Shown: positions 27,095 to 42,269, counted from the stretch's first letter. The stretch: DNA of 64,000 nt from Amia ocellicauda (GCF_036373705.1 NC_089855.1:8745719-8809718), one strand, 5' to 3'. Notes: a model not told the origin generated them from the letters alone. A program made the numbers and translations.

Positions 27095-30000
27095 TAATTC
27101 ATTGTACTCTGATTATTATTCGTTTTTTAAGATTACATAAAAACAAAGGAACAAAACAAACCTAAACCATGCAAGTGCCTTATAATAGTACACATTTGCA
27201 GAATAGTAATCATAGACCCCTCTATTCTGCAGAGTATTAAGAAACTGGTATGTGTGTCTCCACTACACTTGAGATCAGGCAGACAATTTCAGTTTATGCA
27301 TGAAGATGTTCAAATCACTCAGCTTATAGACTTCATTTATCTCCTCGGGTTCCTCTGAGAAAAAAAGACACTTTTATTGTCTAATATTCTCCCTCCTTTC
27401 TCAGCAACGTTTGTGGAATGAGTGTCAGGGATGTGAAATGAATCGAGTCAGAAACACACTGTAGCGCCTCTGTGTGCATTTTAAACCAAAGCACGGGGAT
27501 TGAAAGGGTTGTAATATAAGCAGGAGACAGTAAATTAAATTCTGAAATGATGCTGGTATATCTGTAGTGCTGTGTGTTTAATCTGTCTACCTGCGAACCG
27601 TTCAATTGCAGCAACCGAAGAATTTCCATTGGCGTATAGGATTGGTCACGTCTCCTACAGGTGGCAAACGAATACATACATCCGAGACGGAAACCACTTT
27701 TTTTTGGTCATTTTATTGGACAGAGGGGCCCCAAAATGACGAAGAGGCTCTACTTTCCCACTGAGAACCATCTCACCATTCACACAATGTCTACAAGTGC
27801 AAAAACGACAACAGCAGAAAGCCAGGGGAGGAAGGAAGGCTTTGGCAATTGCAGTCCATGACACCCTTCACATCTGTTGCAAAAGGATCAATTGCTTATT
27901 GAGTAGAAATTAATTGGAACAAGTTATCCTATTGCATGTAATTGAATATATATGTATTTAGTGACTGGAAGACCCAGAAAGCATCTGCCTTTTAGCTCTT
28001 CAGTAAGGGATCTCTGCCAATTTTGCCCCGAGCCAAAACTCTTTAGTCAGATCTCTTCCGTTTGTTTGCGTTAACCTGAACACAACGCCTCGAAACGGTG
28101 TCGTCAGACCTTCTGTGAATCTCTTGATTGGCAGGCTGTCGAGAGCACGAGAATCCTTGTACAGCTATATAAACAGAGGGAAATAGGCTCTTAATCAAAG
28201 ACTGCTCTGTGTGGGAAGCATCTGAAATCCCTGCCCTTCTAGGTCGAGTGGTTCAAACAACAATGCATATCTAATTCTCTCCTGATCGGGCTGAAGCCGC
28301 GACTGTACAATCAGTCTGCATCCAGGCCGCGGCTCTCCTTCCCTGTGCTGTTTGTGGAGATGTGGAACTGCAGCCGCCCCCACCGGCAGCTCAGAGCGAG
28401 AGATGAAAACCGACGCTCTGTGGGGTATTTGACAATCTGTGTGAAAAGCTTCAGCGGACAATATCGGCTCAACCCTCCCATCTGTCCGCTGGAGGGCTGC
28501 GACAAAAGGAGGCAGGCACTCTGCGCCAGGGGCTCGCGCGGTGCCGCCTGCTCGATAAAGACATCATGTCTCACACGCCGGCGGATTGCAGAGGCACTCT
28601 GTCCCGAATCCAAATCCACTGTCACAGGGGCTGACGTCCTCGCCGGGCGTTAGTGACAGTGTGGATTGTGTGGGCCCTGAAAGACAGATAATTCTGGACT
28701 GGACAGTTTGAGTTGAAAGGCATGAGTGTGATGTTACATTATGTCTGTTTGAAGACCTCATCCTAGTAATTAATCTTGGGTCTACTGTACATCTTCGCAT
28801 CCCAGGAAAGCATTCTTCTTTTCTTGGTCTGACCATTTTCAGCCCCAAAATGAAAGTCTAAGTTTGGGTCAATAACGCCCAACACCAGTGAGTGGCAACT
28901 TCAGTTATTTGGGGCCAAGTAGGTTCCTGTAGGTTTTATTGGCCCCTGTCAGTTAGCCACTAGTGGTTTAAGTGACTGCGTTAAATTGCCCAGAATATTT
29001 TAGATTGTGTTTTACTTCTACTGGCTTAACTGTGAAAGGAGGGGAATAGCATAATATCTTAGTGCTTTTTAAGGTTGGGGGGCTACTAACCAGCTGAGAC
29101 CCTAGACCATCAACTTTTAACATCCCTGAGATTTAAATTAAAAGGAGTCTTGGATAAAGTGTAATTTTAACAAATAAGGTCCCCTGCGCTCAATCCACAG
29201 TTCGGAAAGCTCAGGCGCAGATGACTTCACAGCTGCATTTATTGGCACCTTTTCACGGAATGGCCAGGATGGGCAGTCGGACCACACCGTGTTCAGCCAG
29301 CTTTTCACAGATTGGTCTGTCACCCAGCTGGTAGAATCCGGTCGGACTCCCCCAAGGAAGATGTTTTTCATTAATCATATCGCTCGGTGCCCGCCCTCAC
29401 GCCAGCCTCGCCACACTGTGCGTCACTGCAGGCCCAGGGAGGAGGGAGAGAGCCTGAACGCTTGATGTTGCGGTGGCGAGTGTGGTCTCCCCACATGCTG
29501 GCTCCCAGCCCAGGCCGCAGCGCAGAGTCTGTTTCAAAAGGCAGCCCGAAGCTTCAGAAGCGGTTGAGTAAAGTAAACTATTACCGTGCCGTACCCTACA
29601 GCACCCATGAAGCAACGGCCCCTGAGCTCTTAGTAAATCCACATACAAGATATAAATAGTGCCAATAGTGTACAATTTTCACAGCGCAGATGAACTCTTT
29701 TAATTGTTGTGTTTGTTGTGTTCATTGTGGTCTAATTCTACTATTCTGCCTTGGTGCTTCACCCAGCCCATCTGCGCATCATTCATGCTCATATTAGACT
29801 TAACAGACTTAAAAGCAGGTAGAGAGGGCGAAAATAAATGGTGAAAAAATATGCACAGTTTCAGGATTACTTCCCATATTCTGCATTTGCTTTCACAGCG
29901 CCACCAGCCCTTTTCATTGAAGATAATAATGCAATGGAGCTAAGTGCCTTGAACTTTGGCTTCCTAGTTTTGTTGCCGTACTGAATCCCACTGAGGTTGA

Positions 30001-30859
30001 CCACTGCAAATTGAAGCAGTTGTCCTTTGGCTGAAATGCTAAATCATTCCAATTGAGGTCACTTAACCTTTGCTGGGAACCTAATTCCTTTCCCAACTAA
30101 TAAACACAATAATCAATCTAATAAATCAGCTGAACAAGAGGGGAAAAGAAAGAAACTACACCCAAATATGGTTTCCCATGGTTTTAAAACACATTTCTGT
30201 AGGGTTGTTACTATAGAGGACTCAAACGCTCACAAAACCAGTCGTTTTCCATTCAGATATTCAACATCTCAATATTTGATATTCCTTCTACACAGAGTAT
30301 GGATCTGGGTCACATTAGCATTCAACCCTGTCCTTCAGAGGAGAAGGAATTAAGCCTAAATGGAAGAATGTCCCCAATGTATTTACCTGTCTGCCGAAGA
30401 GATTTCTATGCAATGACACGTTGTCCACAGAACCAGGGAATCAATTCCATAGTGAAAGGGCTGACAAAAGATGAACCAGGCTCTCCTTTAACACCTCTAA
30501 ACCGTTTTACATCCTCTGTGCAACGTTATCAGCTGGACATGCAACATATTAAAGAACATCCCACCCAGAGGGTGGCTGAGAGTGGGTTGAGACCTATAGT
30601 CCAAACAGGTCACTGGTTCAGACCAGGTGATTGTATTTCCATTCCTCAGACCTGCAAAACAAGGCATCAGTGGATGTTTTATTCCTTCATTGTGATGATA
30701 TTTATTTTATTTCATAAAAATGAGAACCCATCACCTGTTCCTTTTGCCCGGGCCATTTTGCGTCTCAGCGTTGCCTCTCTTGCATGTTTAGACCACTTTA
30801 GTAACGTCTTCTGCATAATTCACCGACACAGTCTGAATCAGGTGTCAGAGGAGGAGGGT

Positions 30860-30916
30860 GGGTGAACTCAGATGGCAAAGGGATGAATGAGAGGGTGAAC
30901 TCGGATGGCAAAGGGA
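30860..30916. repeat. Short tandem duplication, period 33
   Basis: A segment of about 24 bp starting at 30860 recurs at 30893 with one substitution. Confidence 0.85.
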
Positions 30917-32350
30917 ACAATCAATCAATTAATTAAGCATTAAATTTAACCTTCCATGGGCTTTTTCATTGCTTTTGATATTGGGTGTTAGTAATAACTG
31001 TCTGTTATTTATTAAAATCACAGAATCACCAAATGTAATTGTTTTAAATGAAGAGTGAGAGTCTGTTCAACTACATCTACAAATATTACACATTAATGCA
31101 CTAAACACACCCTCCTATAACAACCCGGTGAGTTGAGGGGAAACCTTTACAGAGCGTTTGACATTGCTGCAGCTGAATACTTTCGCTTCTTGCTCAGCCA
31201 GGCACTCAGACCAGTTGTGCCATAGGGTATCATTATTTTCTATAGGAGAAAACAGAAACACAGCGTTGACACCTTTTGTTTCCTAAAGTCTCAGCGCCGG
31301 GAAACTGGAGTAGCTTCTCTCTCTGTAATGGCTGGTAGTTAAAGACATAAACACCCAAGAAATGGAGAGATGGAGGAAAGAAAAGTCAACATCGATGGCC
31401 GTCAAAAAACACATCACAAAGAGAACGTTAAATATATGAACATTATTACATTCATACAAGAAACACTTATTCTTATTAATGTACAGTAGCCTCCACATTT
31501 ATTCTGACCCCTAAGGAAGTGTAAGTGTAACTAAAAATGTATTTAGCAGGAATATGCAGGTGTACAGTAAGCATGCTAAAGCAGGAACTGGCTCACTGAG
31601 ATGCAGTGCGAAGCTCCAATGACCTGATTCAGCTTCCTCCCACCACCCAGCAAGAGCAGGGCACTTGGGGGCCGCGGGGGTCTCTTTCGCCCGGTCGCCA
31701 GGCATGATGGGTGGCCCCTGCCGGAGGGCTCCACACACATCTGGTCCGTATGATCCAGTATGGCCCGTCAACTCCACTCCTCCCCGGCACGGCCAGCTGA
31801 GCTGCAGTGTAAACCAAGGTGGGGGGGGCACCGGTGTGTGTGCGTCCCTCTCCACTGTGCATGTAATCCAGGGCTGTGCTTCATATTTCCCTTCTTAAAA
31901 AGCTCATTTTCTTAACCTCTGCTGCCAGGCCTGGACTTTTCCCGTTCTTTGATTTCAAATCCGTTTTAATCTGTTCCAGTTTTGCTATGGAACATTAATC
32001 CCTCATCCTCAGAATCCCTTTCCTCTCTCTGGACCACTGTGCCCCCCCGTTTGTTCCTCTATAATATATTTCTTATTTAAAAACTGCTCCTAGTAGCAGT
32101 GATTGAACATCACCCTTTTTAACGAAGTGTCTGCTTCAACAATGGGCTTTGAGAGCTTTAAACTGCAAAGCCCACTCAGGCTGAAAGGAGAAAAGGCATT
32201 AGAGCAGTTATACATATTATATCAGACAGAACTGTGAAGCTACGGCACAATTGGACCCTGTCCGGTACCACAAAGGTCTCTAGAGAGGAGATGCGAAGCG
32301 CGGTGAAGACCAGAGGCAAACTGGTGCCCACCAGAGGGAAGATGCTAGAT

Positions 32351-32857
32351 GTTAGAGCTCATCTGGATACTGTGGACAGTTCTGGGCTCCACACTTCAAG
32401 AAAGATATCGCTGCTCTAGAGGCAGTTCAGAGGAGAGCAACCAGACTTATTCCAGGTCTGAAGGGAATGTCCTACTGAGAGACTGAGGAACTGAACCTTT
32501 TCACCCTGGAACAGAGGAGACTACGTGGGGACTTGATCCAAGTCTTCAAAATCATGAAAGGCATCGACCACATCAAACCAGAGGAGCTTTTCCAGATCAG
32601 CAGGGACACACGCACCCGGGGACACAAATGGAAATTGGGCTTCGAGGCATTCAAGACAGAAAACAGGAGACACTTCTTCACACAGAGAGGCGTCACAATC
32701 TGAACAAACTCCCCAGCGATGTGACTGAAGAGACAATTTGGGAACATTCAAAAACAGACTGGATAGGATCCTTGATCACTTAGTTATTAATGGGCATCAA
32801 ATGAGCACGATGGGGCGAATAGGCTCCTCTCGATTGGACACTTTCTTATGTTTTTAA
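32351..32857 (+). mobile_element. LINE fragment, copy 2, sense orientation, 5'-truncated
   Basis: This is the reverse complement of copies 1, 3 and 4, so here the element is sense on the plus strand and its 3' end is at about 32857. The translated remnant shows the region after the reverse transcriptase (RRLRGDLI-like, RGHKWKLG-like and NKLPSDV-like segments), interrupted by stop codons. It starts at the same internal region where copy 1 still continues, so it is shorter at the 5' end. Confidence 0.85.
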
Positions 32858-35800
32858 GAGTGAATGCCTGGCAACGAGATGCCAAGAGATCCTGCCACAA
32901 TCACCACAGATATGTGTCCAGAGTCCTGTGTTGTCCTGCCAGCACCGCACGTTCACCAGCCCTGGCTCTCAGCTCCAAAGCCCGGTGGAAAAAGTGTTCT
33001 GCCCGCCGCGTTGAGGGCGCTACAATATCTGCAGACACACATTCATTATTGGCACTGCCCAGGTCTTAATGCTTATAAAAGAAATACTTATAATGATCTT
33101 AAAGCTGCCAAGAATGTGGCCTGTTTCATACAATCCCAGTTCTTGACACCTGTCTGTTTTTTCACAACCCCTTCTGATTTCAAATTGTAATTCTTTGGCT
33201 GTCCTCTTGCAGGGAGTGGGTGATTGGGTTAGCCTGGGGCATTCCTGGGGCCGGCTGTACTGACTGAGTGTGAGAGGAGCTGAAACTTTACACCTCACTG
33301 GAAACATTTGATTGATGGACATCATTTTAGACAGTTTGTTGCAATTATAAAAGTTCACCGAGTTAACCAAATACCCCAAGCTATTTGAATTAACATTACA
33401 GCAAGGGTGGGGTGGGGGGGTGTAAGAAAAGGAGAAATGAAGAGAAGAACGAGAATAACCTTCAATCCTCCGAAAAAAACATTTCACAACCAAGAGGGTA
33501 ATTATATTTAGCTTTGAGTGGCAGTTAAGGTTATAGTGAAATTAATTTTAGTACCACAGATTTGGTGGAGCCCTGGTATAGTCGAGGTTATGAGCAGCGC
33601 TGTATATATAGACGGGACCCTTTCTTACAACATGTGAAGGGGTGACTTTGACAAAGCAGTTAGTGTCCTGAATCTCACAAGGGACCGTGGACGAGAAATC
33701 GGTGAACAGCAGCCTATATATTATCGTGGCCTCCTTCCAACACACCGGCACTCGAATTGAAAGAGATGATGTACTTTTTTATTGCATTTATTTGTGTATT
33801 TTCAGAAGGAGGCTCTTGCAAGTTAGTAGAATACTTTGTTGTATTATTCTTACACAAACACTTACCAGGACAGTCATAAGTATATTCTGGATTCCTTTCC
33901 GTTTCATTCCCTGCGACAGGCTAACAGGCTAACATCCGACTAATTTGAGCCATTTAATCACTGGAGGGATTTGTCCAAACCACAACATGACGTGTCATCC
34001 TCAACCTGACAAGAGTAAAGTACAGTAACAATGGAGCACAAGGGTGTCATTTCATTGGGCTCGGATGCCTGGGTTTAAATTCATCATCAGCGTCTTACTA
34101 ATCTCCTCCAGGACAGACTGGTCCGACACAAACGTCCCAGACTCAACCTCCATAGCCGTGAGCAACCAGACCCGTATCTGTGGCTTTGGGAGTCTGGATC
34201 GGGCGCTTCCCACACGTAATAAAAACACATTCTTCCATGAGTAACTTTTTTTATTTTAATTGCCGGTGAAATTGACCAAGACGTGCCAGGTAAATTGGTG
34301 GTAATTGTTATGCTCTAAGGCTTATTAAAAGAAAAAAAGAAACGCATAAACTGCTTAATCGGTGCCTAATTTCCCAAATAAATCCCCCTTTGCGTGCGCA
34401 TTACGGTCAGACAGCGTGGCTTCATTCATCTCTTGTTTCCCTCACAGCACCAGAGGCCATTTCGACAGCGTGGAGCACAGCAGTGACTTTGCCATTTCCT
34501 GTAATTTCTGTGGGAGACAGGCCTACTTCGGGGAACGCCGCGGTGAACCAGCAGTCACAGAACCAGCCTGCTCCGGACCTGAACCGCCGCCAAACGGGCG
34601 ATGGTCACGTCGAGGAATCTCAGCACCTGACACGGCAGGATCGATTCCCCACGTTGAAGTCGAGTGCGGTTTGAGCGACAGCCTTCTGCTGGCTGTGCTG
34701 TTCTACAGGAGTTATGCATGTGTGCGTGTGTGTGGGGAGGGGGGGGTCCAGGACGGGGAGAAACCCGAGCTCGCTCGCCTGTTTTCAGTTCCACAAATTG
34801 CAGGATGCGGGAGCGCTTGGTCGGAGGCGTGCTCAACTCATGCGAGAACGTTACTACCAGAGCTGTAATGAGGCATCACGGATTATTATGTCGACATGTG
34901 GGACCAGGCATCTTCTGTGCCAGATTGCAGCTTCTGCCTCAGGGATGGACTGGACTTGATCCACAAAGCCGTACGACAGGCAACACCCCGGGCCCCAGAC
35001 CGCACCGGGCAGTGAGAGGAGGCTGTGGAGAGATTCAATACATTCGATGTCTATACGGCGCGTTCTCGATTGTTTGGCGTGATAAACTTGGCCGGGGACG
35101 GACCGCCGGCCAGAACTGTGATTGAGATTATGATGCCTGAATCACATTAATGAGGGCTGTTATTAATATATTGTTTATGATTAACAAGCCATGAGGAAAA
35201 TTTAAATTAAAAAAGGTAACTTACCGGTGTAAATGATCTGAACGTTTTTTATGTGTTGTCGATTACACAGTGAAAGTGAGTTTTAATGGGCATTTAATCT
35301 AAATGCATACTATTGTATTTGTTTATTTATTGTACGACTATTTACCAGCCATTAATAGAAAATACAAACACACCTCTAATTACTGATGGTTGGTAAAGAT
35401 TTGTTATTGTGTTAATACGTAGTTTTCAGAGCACTGTATGATACCTTTGAGAAGATAGAAAATGCTTTATCAGATATCACTGTACTGAATATAGTTCCAT
35501 AGCGGGAAGACAGACCTTCTGTCAGCTGTTAAATGTTGTGTTGAACGCAGGGTGGACTGGGATACAGTGACACAACAGTTTGTCTGTAGTGGAGATTCTT
35601 GCTGCCGAGGTCCTGCTCAAGGTAATTAGATTTCCATGGCTCTCCGCTGGGAATCGAGCAATATTCCAGGCTTCACACAAAGGCAGCGACTGTCCTAAAG
35701 TGTTAAAGATGATGATACATTTAGACATCTGTAAATGGCGATGCAGGCGGTACCAACTGCTGAGCTGGCATGGAGCTGAACAGCCAGCGGTACACAAACA

Positions 35801-38800
35801 CAACCAGAGAGCTATTGATTTCCCTTCTGCTCGGCGATACGATCGGAGACGGGGAGCAGCAGGCCGATCTGTGCAAACACACCGACAAACAGCGTCCTGA
35901 CAGCAAGAGGGAATTACAATATCAACAATACCATCCTGACAGCCGATCCACCTGGGAGAAGTTTTATCAATCAATGTGACCTTCCTCCAGCACAGGCGCC
36001 TGCTACTGCTCACTGTCCCCCTACTCACACACACCCCACACCCCCTGTCCCTCGAAACACCAAAGTGGTTTTGCACTAGCTCAGAAAATGGGCTCAGTTT
36101 TGCACTTGCCGAGCAGCTGCTGTGAAATCTGCCATTCCCACCTCTTAATGTTTCCGTGAGAGGTTCTGGACACAGGGCATATTGCAGGGATGAGACATTT
36201 TAAACATCCAACTACTCCTGCTTTTATTTCTTTTGGAAGGCACTGCTGGATTAATTCCCGGGAAATATGGCTAGCCAGAATGTTTACTTTATACCCACAG
36301 TGATTTCATCACCGAAACACGGAGGGATGTGGTGAAATATTATAGAAACCTGAATTCCAAGGAAGAGCAACATTAAGAGATAGTATAGCCATGAGGACAC
36401 TATACAAACACTGCCAAATTATGTGTTAAACATACGTAAGGAATCTGAATTGCTTGGGTTCAATTTGGGGCTGTAAAGTTGTATTCATATATGTTTTTGA
36501 AAGCCCTGATTATCAGACCATTCTTTCCTACGAATTAACGTTTCAACAGCACATGAATCTCATAAAATCTGGGTAATTGTCACTGGACGGCTTCCCCTTC
36601 ACAATTGTGTGTTTCTGAGTCAACAGATGACTGACCAAGAGTTCCCGTCTCAGAGATGGTGTCCAGTTGTCCTTCTTGTCTCTGTGCCAGCCAGGATTAC
36701 TGCGGCATTCCTGGCCGCCGATGGTATTGATTCTCCAGAGCTGTGTCTTGATTTCCTTGACTGACACGTCCCAGGCATTTGTGACTTCCACAGCTGGCGA
36801 GAGGTGACTGGTGCTCAGACAGCTCCTGGTAGGTTTTCGGCTGTGGTTCTACCTCTCCTTGCATCAGCTGTTCTCTCTGTTTTTTCTTTCTGTTTTTCCT
36901 TTCCCCGTTGCTTCTCCTAGAAGTTCATACTGTGTAGAGTGTCATCGGCTCAGACCGCTCAGAGGTTAATGGTCTGCTGCCCCACCGTGCGATTCACAGC
37001 ACAGAGGAGGTGCATCACATACGAAGTTACACTGGAGCTGAAAGAATCCTAAAGAATCTCGCTGAAGCACCCCCTTCTCAGCACAAGAACAGGAAGTGAG
37101 AGCTGCTTGGTTTTAATACGAACAAATCGTAGTCCCGTCTGAGGCAGGATTGTTTCGCAGAGATGGAGACGTTAAGACAACAGCGTGGAGGCAGATTAAA
37201 TACATCTCAAATCCACCAGCCTTGACCCTCGGCTCACAGTACAAGCATCAGCTAGAAGAGCTAACCCCCACAGACTTGTCTCTCTGTGATTCCCCCAGGT
37301 CCACTGCGTCCTCCAACGCCTGAAACCCCCCAACATGAGTGTGTGAACAAGCACTGCCAATCTTACCCATCACTCCCTGCATTTATCCTAAAGGACAGCT
37401 CCAATAGCAAATCAAGACACATACAAACACATTTGGCTTAGATTTTGACTGAGCCCAACACACAAGTACTAATCAGTATTTAAGCACCTGCATTTTGAAA
37501 CGTATATGGCGACGCACTGCATATCGCCAACTGCTACCAAAATCAGACTATACATAGAAATTAGAAAAAACAAATTCAGCTCTCTGCACATAATTCAATT
37601 ATTATATGGTGCTATAAAGTTGTTGCTCTTTTTTAAGATGAATATGAATCTGTTCCACTGTTAAAGTCTACATGCAAATTACATTTTTGTGCTCCTGAAA
37701 TTGGTAAGATCTGGTTGACCATGGAATAAACACAGATGGAAGCGTGTAATTAACCACGATTAACCACTCAGCCAACTCCGCATGGACCAGATGTCTGCCT
37801 GCTGTAGAGAGCGGGGGAAATTGCATCTTGTAATGCGTAATTACAGATAACAAATCTGACAAAGGTACCAAATACAAAGTAAAGTAAGAGTTTGCAGATG
37901 TAATACAATCCTCGATGACATGCTATCAGATGTCGCCGATCGATCGACACCCCCAGGGTAAAACCAAATCCCGCGGAGAGGACGCATTTGTAAGAGTCAC
38001 AAGTTAGACAAGGGATACACAAGTCACACACGTATAGGAATTCAATAGGAGAGATACCGACGGCTGCTGTCCAATCCTGGACAAGCGAGACCCCGTTCTG
38101 AGAGTCGCAATCAGATACCCTATCAATACTCATCCACGGGGTTGTCTTTTGTTAGATTCTCCTCCCGCGTCATGATTGACTCTCAATCAGCCCCCGTCCC
38201 CCGATGGCTCCTTGTGCTGAAATAGGCTGGGGTTGTTAGAACAAAAACAGCTGCTGGATCTATGTTTTGGGCCAGATTTCATCAGCTTCACATCAATGTA
38301 CAAAGTGTTCTCGTTTTTTTTTCCTCCTCCTAATGGGAGCTGAAGTTTCCAGATTTTTCAGAACTACGCACAAACAGCTGTAAGTGTTAATTAAAGGATT
38401 ATTGCTTATATTTAATGAAATCTTGAGCTCATGTGGCAACACAAGGAGGGTTTTAATTCCCGGAGCGAACTCGGGTTCTCATCTCAAGCTGAGTAAACGT
38501 GGCTCGTTGCGATCCGTCAGTGTCACTCAAAAACAAATACATAAATTACGGATATTGTTTCTTTTCCGTCGAAAATCCGGAAAATACGTATTTTACATGT
38601 ATGCCTAAATACCCTATAGTATATTTGTTATTTTTAAAAAACAATACAGGGATGATCCACCTATCAGAAGTACAGCATGTAGAAACTAATCGGCTTTGCT
38701 GCTCAATGTTTTCTCACTAAAGCTGCAGTCTCACTGGAGGTACCAGGTGAAAGGGGCTTTATTCTCTGAGAAAAGTCGCTATTTCCCCTTCGGTTTCTCC

Positions 38801-41800
38801 TTTTATGAAAAATGACTTTTTCCTCCATCGCCTATTAGTCCCACTCCACACAAAGTGCACTTCTAATACCATTACCGAATCCCCTCTGTTTCTCTGAGCT
38901 CGCTCTGTCTGCGCGGCGGAGGAGTTTTTAAGTACTGCCAGACTCTAATCTGCGGTATCACGTGGTCAAGCGCAGTGTTTAGCGGGCTGTGGAGCTGTGG
39001 GTTCGCCTCCGAGGGGGAGCACAGGATTGACAGCGTGTCAGCACTGAGACAGGGGCTGCTGGGAAGGGCCTGGGCAGCGCCGGTGACAGGCCGCTCTGGA
39101 GAGACGAGGAGAGGAGGAGAGAGGGAGGCTGAGCTGACAGGCCTCTCGGGGACTCTGGCCACAGATGGCCAAGAGAGACCCCTCAGACTTCAGCGGCCTT
39201 CAGATCTCTTTCCCTGTTTCTCATTACGTCGCATTAAGTATTTTCTCTTATTCGCTGTTTATGCCCGTTTCCTTTGTGTTCGTTAAGACAGCGGTCTCTG
39301 CGGAGTGGCGGTCGAAACTTACACAACGCCTGTTCTCCACTTCATTCAATCGCCAGCCATCCTGATGATCTTCTCCGCAGGGCTGCATCGGCATTCACCA
39401 AACACTAAGAAGAGATCGCAGCCTGTAGTTAACTGAGGAAGAAATAAACGAGCTAATGAATCACGGGATTAGATGGTTTCAAACACAGGGTGTGGAAACT
39501 TTGCGGTGCAACTGTTTGTGTGTGTGTGTGTGTGTGACTGTGCACATGATTGTGCAGCTCCATTACTGGGAAGTCAAGCTGCAGGGGGCTCATACCTCCT
39601 CCTCAGCCAAGAGCAAAACCAACTGACCCTTAAAGTGTCACACTCAAGAGGCCAGTAAAGGTAAAGCTGTGAAATTAATCATTCCTTCAACCTCATTTTC
39701 TGCAGATGTATCGGTGATTTAAGTGACATTGGGAGACCCCCACCGCAGCGCAGCCGGAATGACCCAGTCGTTTGAAATCAGAGCATCTCGCTCGCAGATT
39801 TACTTGTCTTTAAGATTATTCTTTATTCTAACGCCTTTAAGCGAGGGTTGGGGGGGAAAGCGTTAAAACGCCAATGTTTTCTTTAGTTTTCCTCACCAGA
39901 TGAAGATTGTGTGAACGGAGAAGTGCAGGAATGAAAATGTAATTCAAATTGGCAGGGTGTGTGTCAGTTTCTCTTCTGACAAGCAACTATGTGAAGAAGA
40001 AAGACAAAAAAAGACATCACCTTCCAAGCGGGCTGATTGCTCCCCCGTTATGGCCTTTGTGTTATTAATGACTCTCCTGCAGGAAATAAGATATTCTTCT
40101 AGACTAGACGCAGGAGTTACCATCAAGTTCCATTTATGTGATTTATAAAAATTTGTCAGATGGGTTTTTCTTTTATACACCAGAATAAATAGTCATTGTG
40201 GTTAGACAGGAAAGAGATACATTTTCCCTTCTGCGGCCGTGCCAATTCATCAGATTACCTGCTTCCCTTTTTGGCTCAGATCAGGCACAAGCGGTACCAC
40301 TGAGACGGGGGGAAATTCTCGTCTCGGTGGGATTGTCAGAAGGCCTCTTTTCGGATTCTTGTTTTCTCTTCCCGAAGTTACTCTAACTCTGCTCCTTTGC
40401 AACTCAGATAAACCGCCACCAAGAAGGATACATTCACAGATTCACAGCGCACAACACAACGCACAACACGGACACGCGTTCGGTGCCGTCCGCAGACGAG
40501 CACTCCGGCGCGGAGACGGTGCCACCGGCGCAGTGCCGAGACAGAGACAGTAAGAAAGCCCGACCCATCTGGACCGCGTTTCCTCGAGCCGCTGCTAATC
40601 GCCTCCAAATGTCCGAGCAGTGATGTCATGGAGAGAGAGTGGAGCGGGCGTTCTCGGGGAGTTTAAATTAATGAGCGCAATCAGAGGCAAACAGAGAACT
40701 GAGACCTGGCCAATTAATATCAACAGAGTACCAGTCAAACTGCAAATGTCTGTCGAGCCGCTGCTCAGCCGCCGTCGATGGGCGATTTCCTGTAGGACAG
40801 CATTGGCCCGGCCCAGCGAGAGCACAGAGCCACGCACACAACACAGACGTCTCTCCAAATGTAGCCTGACGGCCCCTTGGCAGCCTCTGATGTCAGGATG
40901 ATTTTCCACTCCTTGGTCCTGATGAGGTGTCATTAACGCTGCCTGGTGGGCTCTGATACCTTCACCAGACGCAGTTCCACTGCCACGTCAACCAGCCAGA
41001 GAGACGAGGAATACGCAGGGCTCAGAGGAACCTATTTCACTATCATATTATTATTATTATTATGAGTACTGGATCACAAAAAGTTTACCTTCGAAATTAA
41101 AGATTCTTCTGAAACCCCGACTCAATGGTTCCCTCTTATAAACAAGTGAAATAAGCATTAATTGTGCTGTCAGATACTAGAACTTGCACCTCTTTAGTTT
41201 TCAAGCGGCGTAAAACACTAAAACGTCTCTCCAGGCCCCTGTGTGTGTTAAATGGACGCTCCTTTTGTCCTCTGAAATCATGTCTGACTGAAAGACTGCT
41301 GGTCTTTAATGGTGACGTTCACAAACACTCTCCGAGTTCGAGGGGAGCCGCACTTTCACTCGTTATTCTGCGCAGGTCCACAGAGCTTTGTGAGAACATT
41401 AGATTGGGTTACCAGCTCAAGCTTCAGCACAATTCAATCATACTTAACATTTTGAATGCCAGGAACAGGTGGGGTTAATGCGAGAGTGAATGCCAGCGCT
41501 CTGGACGAAGTTGTGTCTTTGTCTAGAATCATTCTTTGAGCCACAGTAATCCTTGATGATAACTACAATAAACAAACACATACATACATACATCTGTATT
41601 AGTAACAATATATGTATTTCTTATGTTTTGCATATAATGATCAATTTAACTGCTGTTGTTAAAGTCTTGTTTTTATTGATTTTCCAAATATCTGCTGACA
41701 CTGACTGACTGAAAATGACTTTTAAGGTGCTGAACTATGTATATACAGCCGACTTGAACTTAATCTAGTTTATGTTTCACTAATGGAGCATTTAAATAAA

Positions 41801-42269
41801 ATTAGAATAAAAGCAAAGGTGGGTTTGTGGTTTCCTGTGTGTCGTGTTTGATTTAAAGTTAAATAATTATCTGAAAATAAATTTTAAAGGTTTAGAGGTT
41901 GAGCTAAAGCTCCTCAAATGAAGTGTAACAGTCTGTTATATGTAAAGGCGATTGGAGGGCAAACTGGGGCAGAATTAGCCCCTGAAAAAATACAAAAAAC
42001 ATTTGTAAACCAGGAAATATGGCAAATATATTAAAGATTGAATGCCATTTCACTTCCTTTAGTCAACTAAACAATATAAAACTGAAAACAGTAATTATAT
42101 TTAAATAATCAACATTTATAATATTTGCTACACATTATTATTGTGAAATATTACTAGTAATAACAATATTATTTGTAGTAGTAGTTATAATTATTACTAC
42201 TAATAAACTACTAATTAGATTTAGATTTAGAAATAATTATAATTAGAAATATTATTATTAGAACTACTA

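Larger units (their letters stand above)
10379..32350. other. Gene-empty region, central part of the desert
   Basis: No supported exon. It holds microsatellites at 10.6, 12.6, 13.2-13.9, 23.1 and 25.6 kb, an AT-rich stretch at about 11.9-13.2 kb, GC-richer stretches near 16.2-16.9, 21.7-22.3 and 22.7-22.95 kb, and motif-dense segments near 24.24-24.42 and 26.1-26.8 kb that look like regulatory DNA. A TATA-like box at 20118-20126 is not followed by a recognisable gene. A 188-codon open frame at 30299-30865 matches nothing I know. Confidence 0.55.

Noticed and set aside
29145-29175. CTTGGATAAAGTG resembling a SINE/L2 tail
   Set aside because: Only a short match, and the usual GTCTGCTAA continuation is absent.
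34362-35125. Overlapping long frames in a GC-rich segment
   Set aside because: Two plus-strand frames and a minus-strand frame are open over the same DNA and none has a recognisable domain.
35522-36076. 184-codon open frame on the minus strand
   Set aside because: Cysteine- and arginine-rich with no family resemblance; overlapping frames on the other strand are equally open, so it reflects low stop density.
39040-39065. Partial resemblance to a REST/NRSF site
   Set aside because: The spacing between half sites is one base too short and the second half is incomplete.
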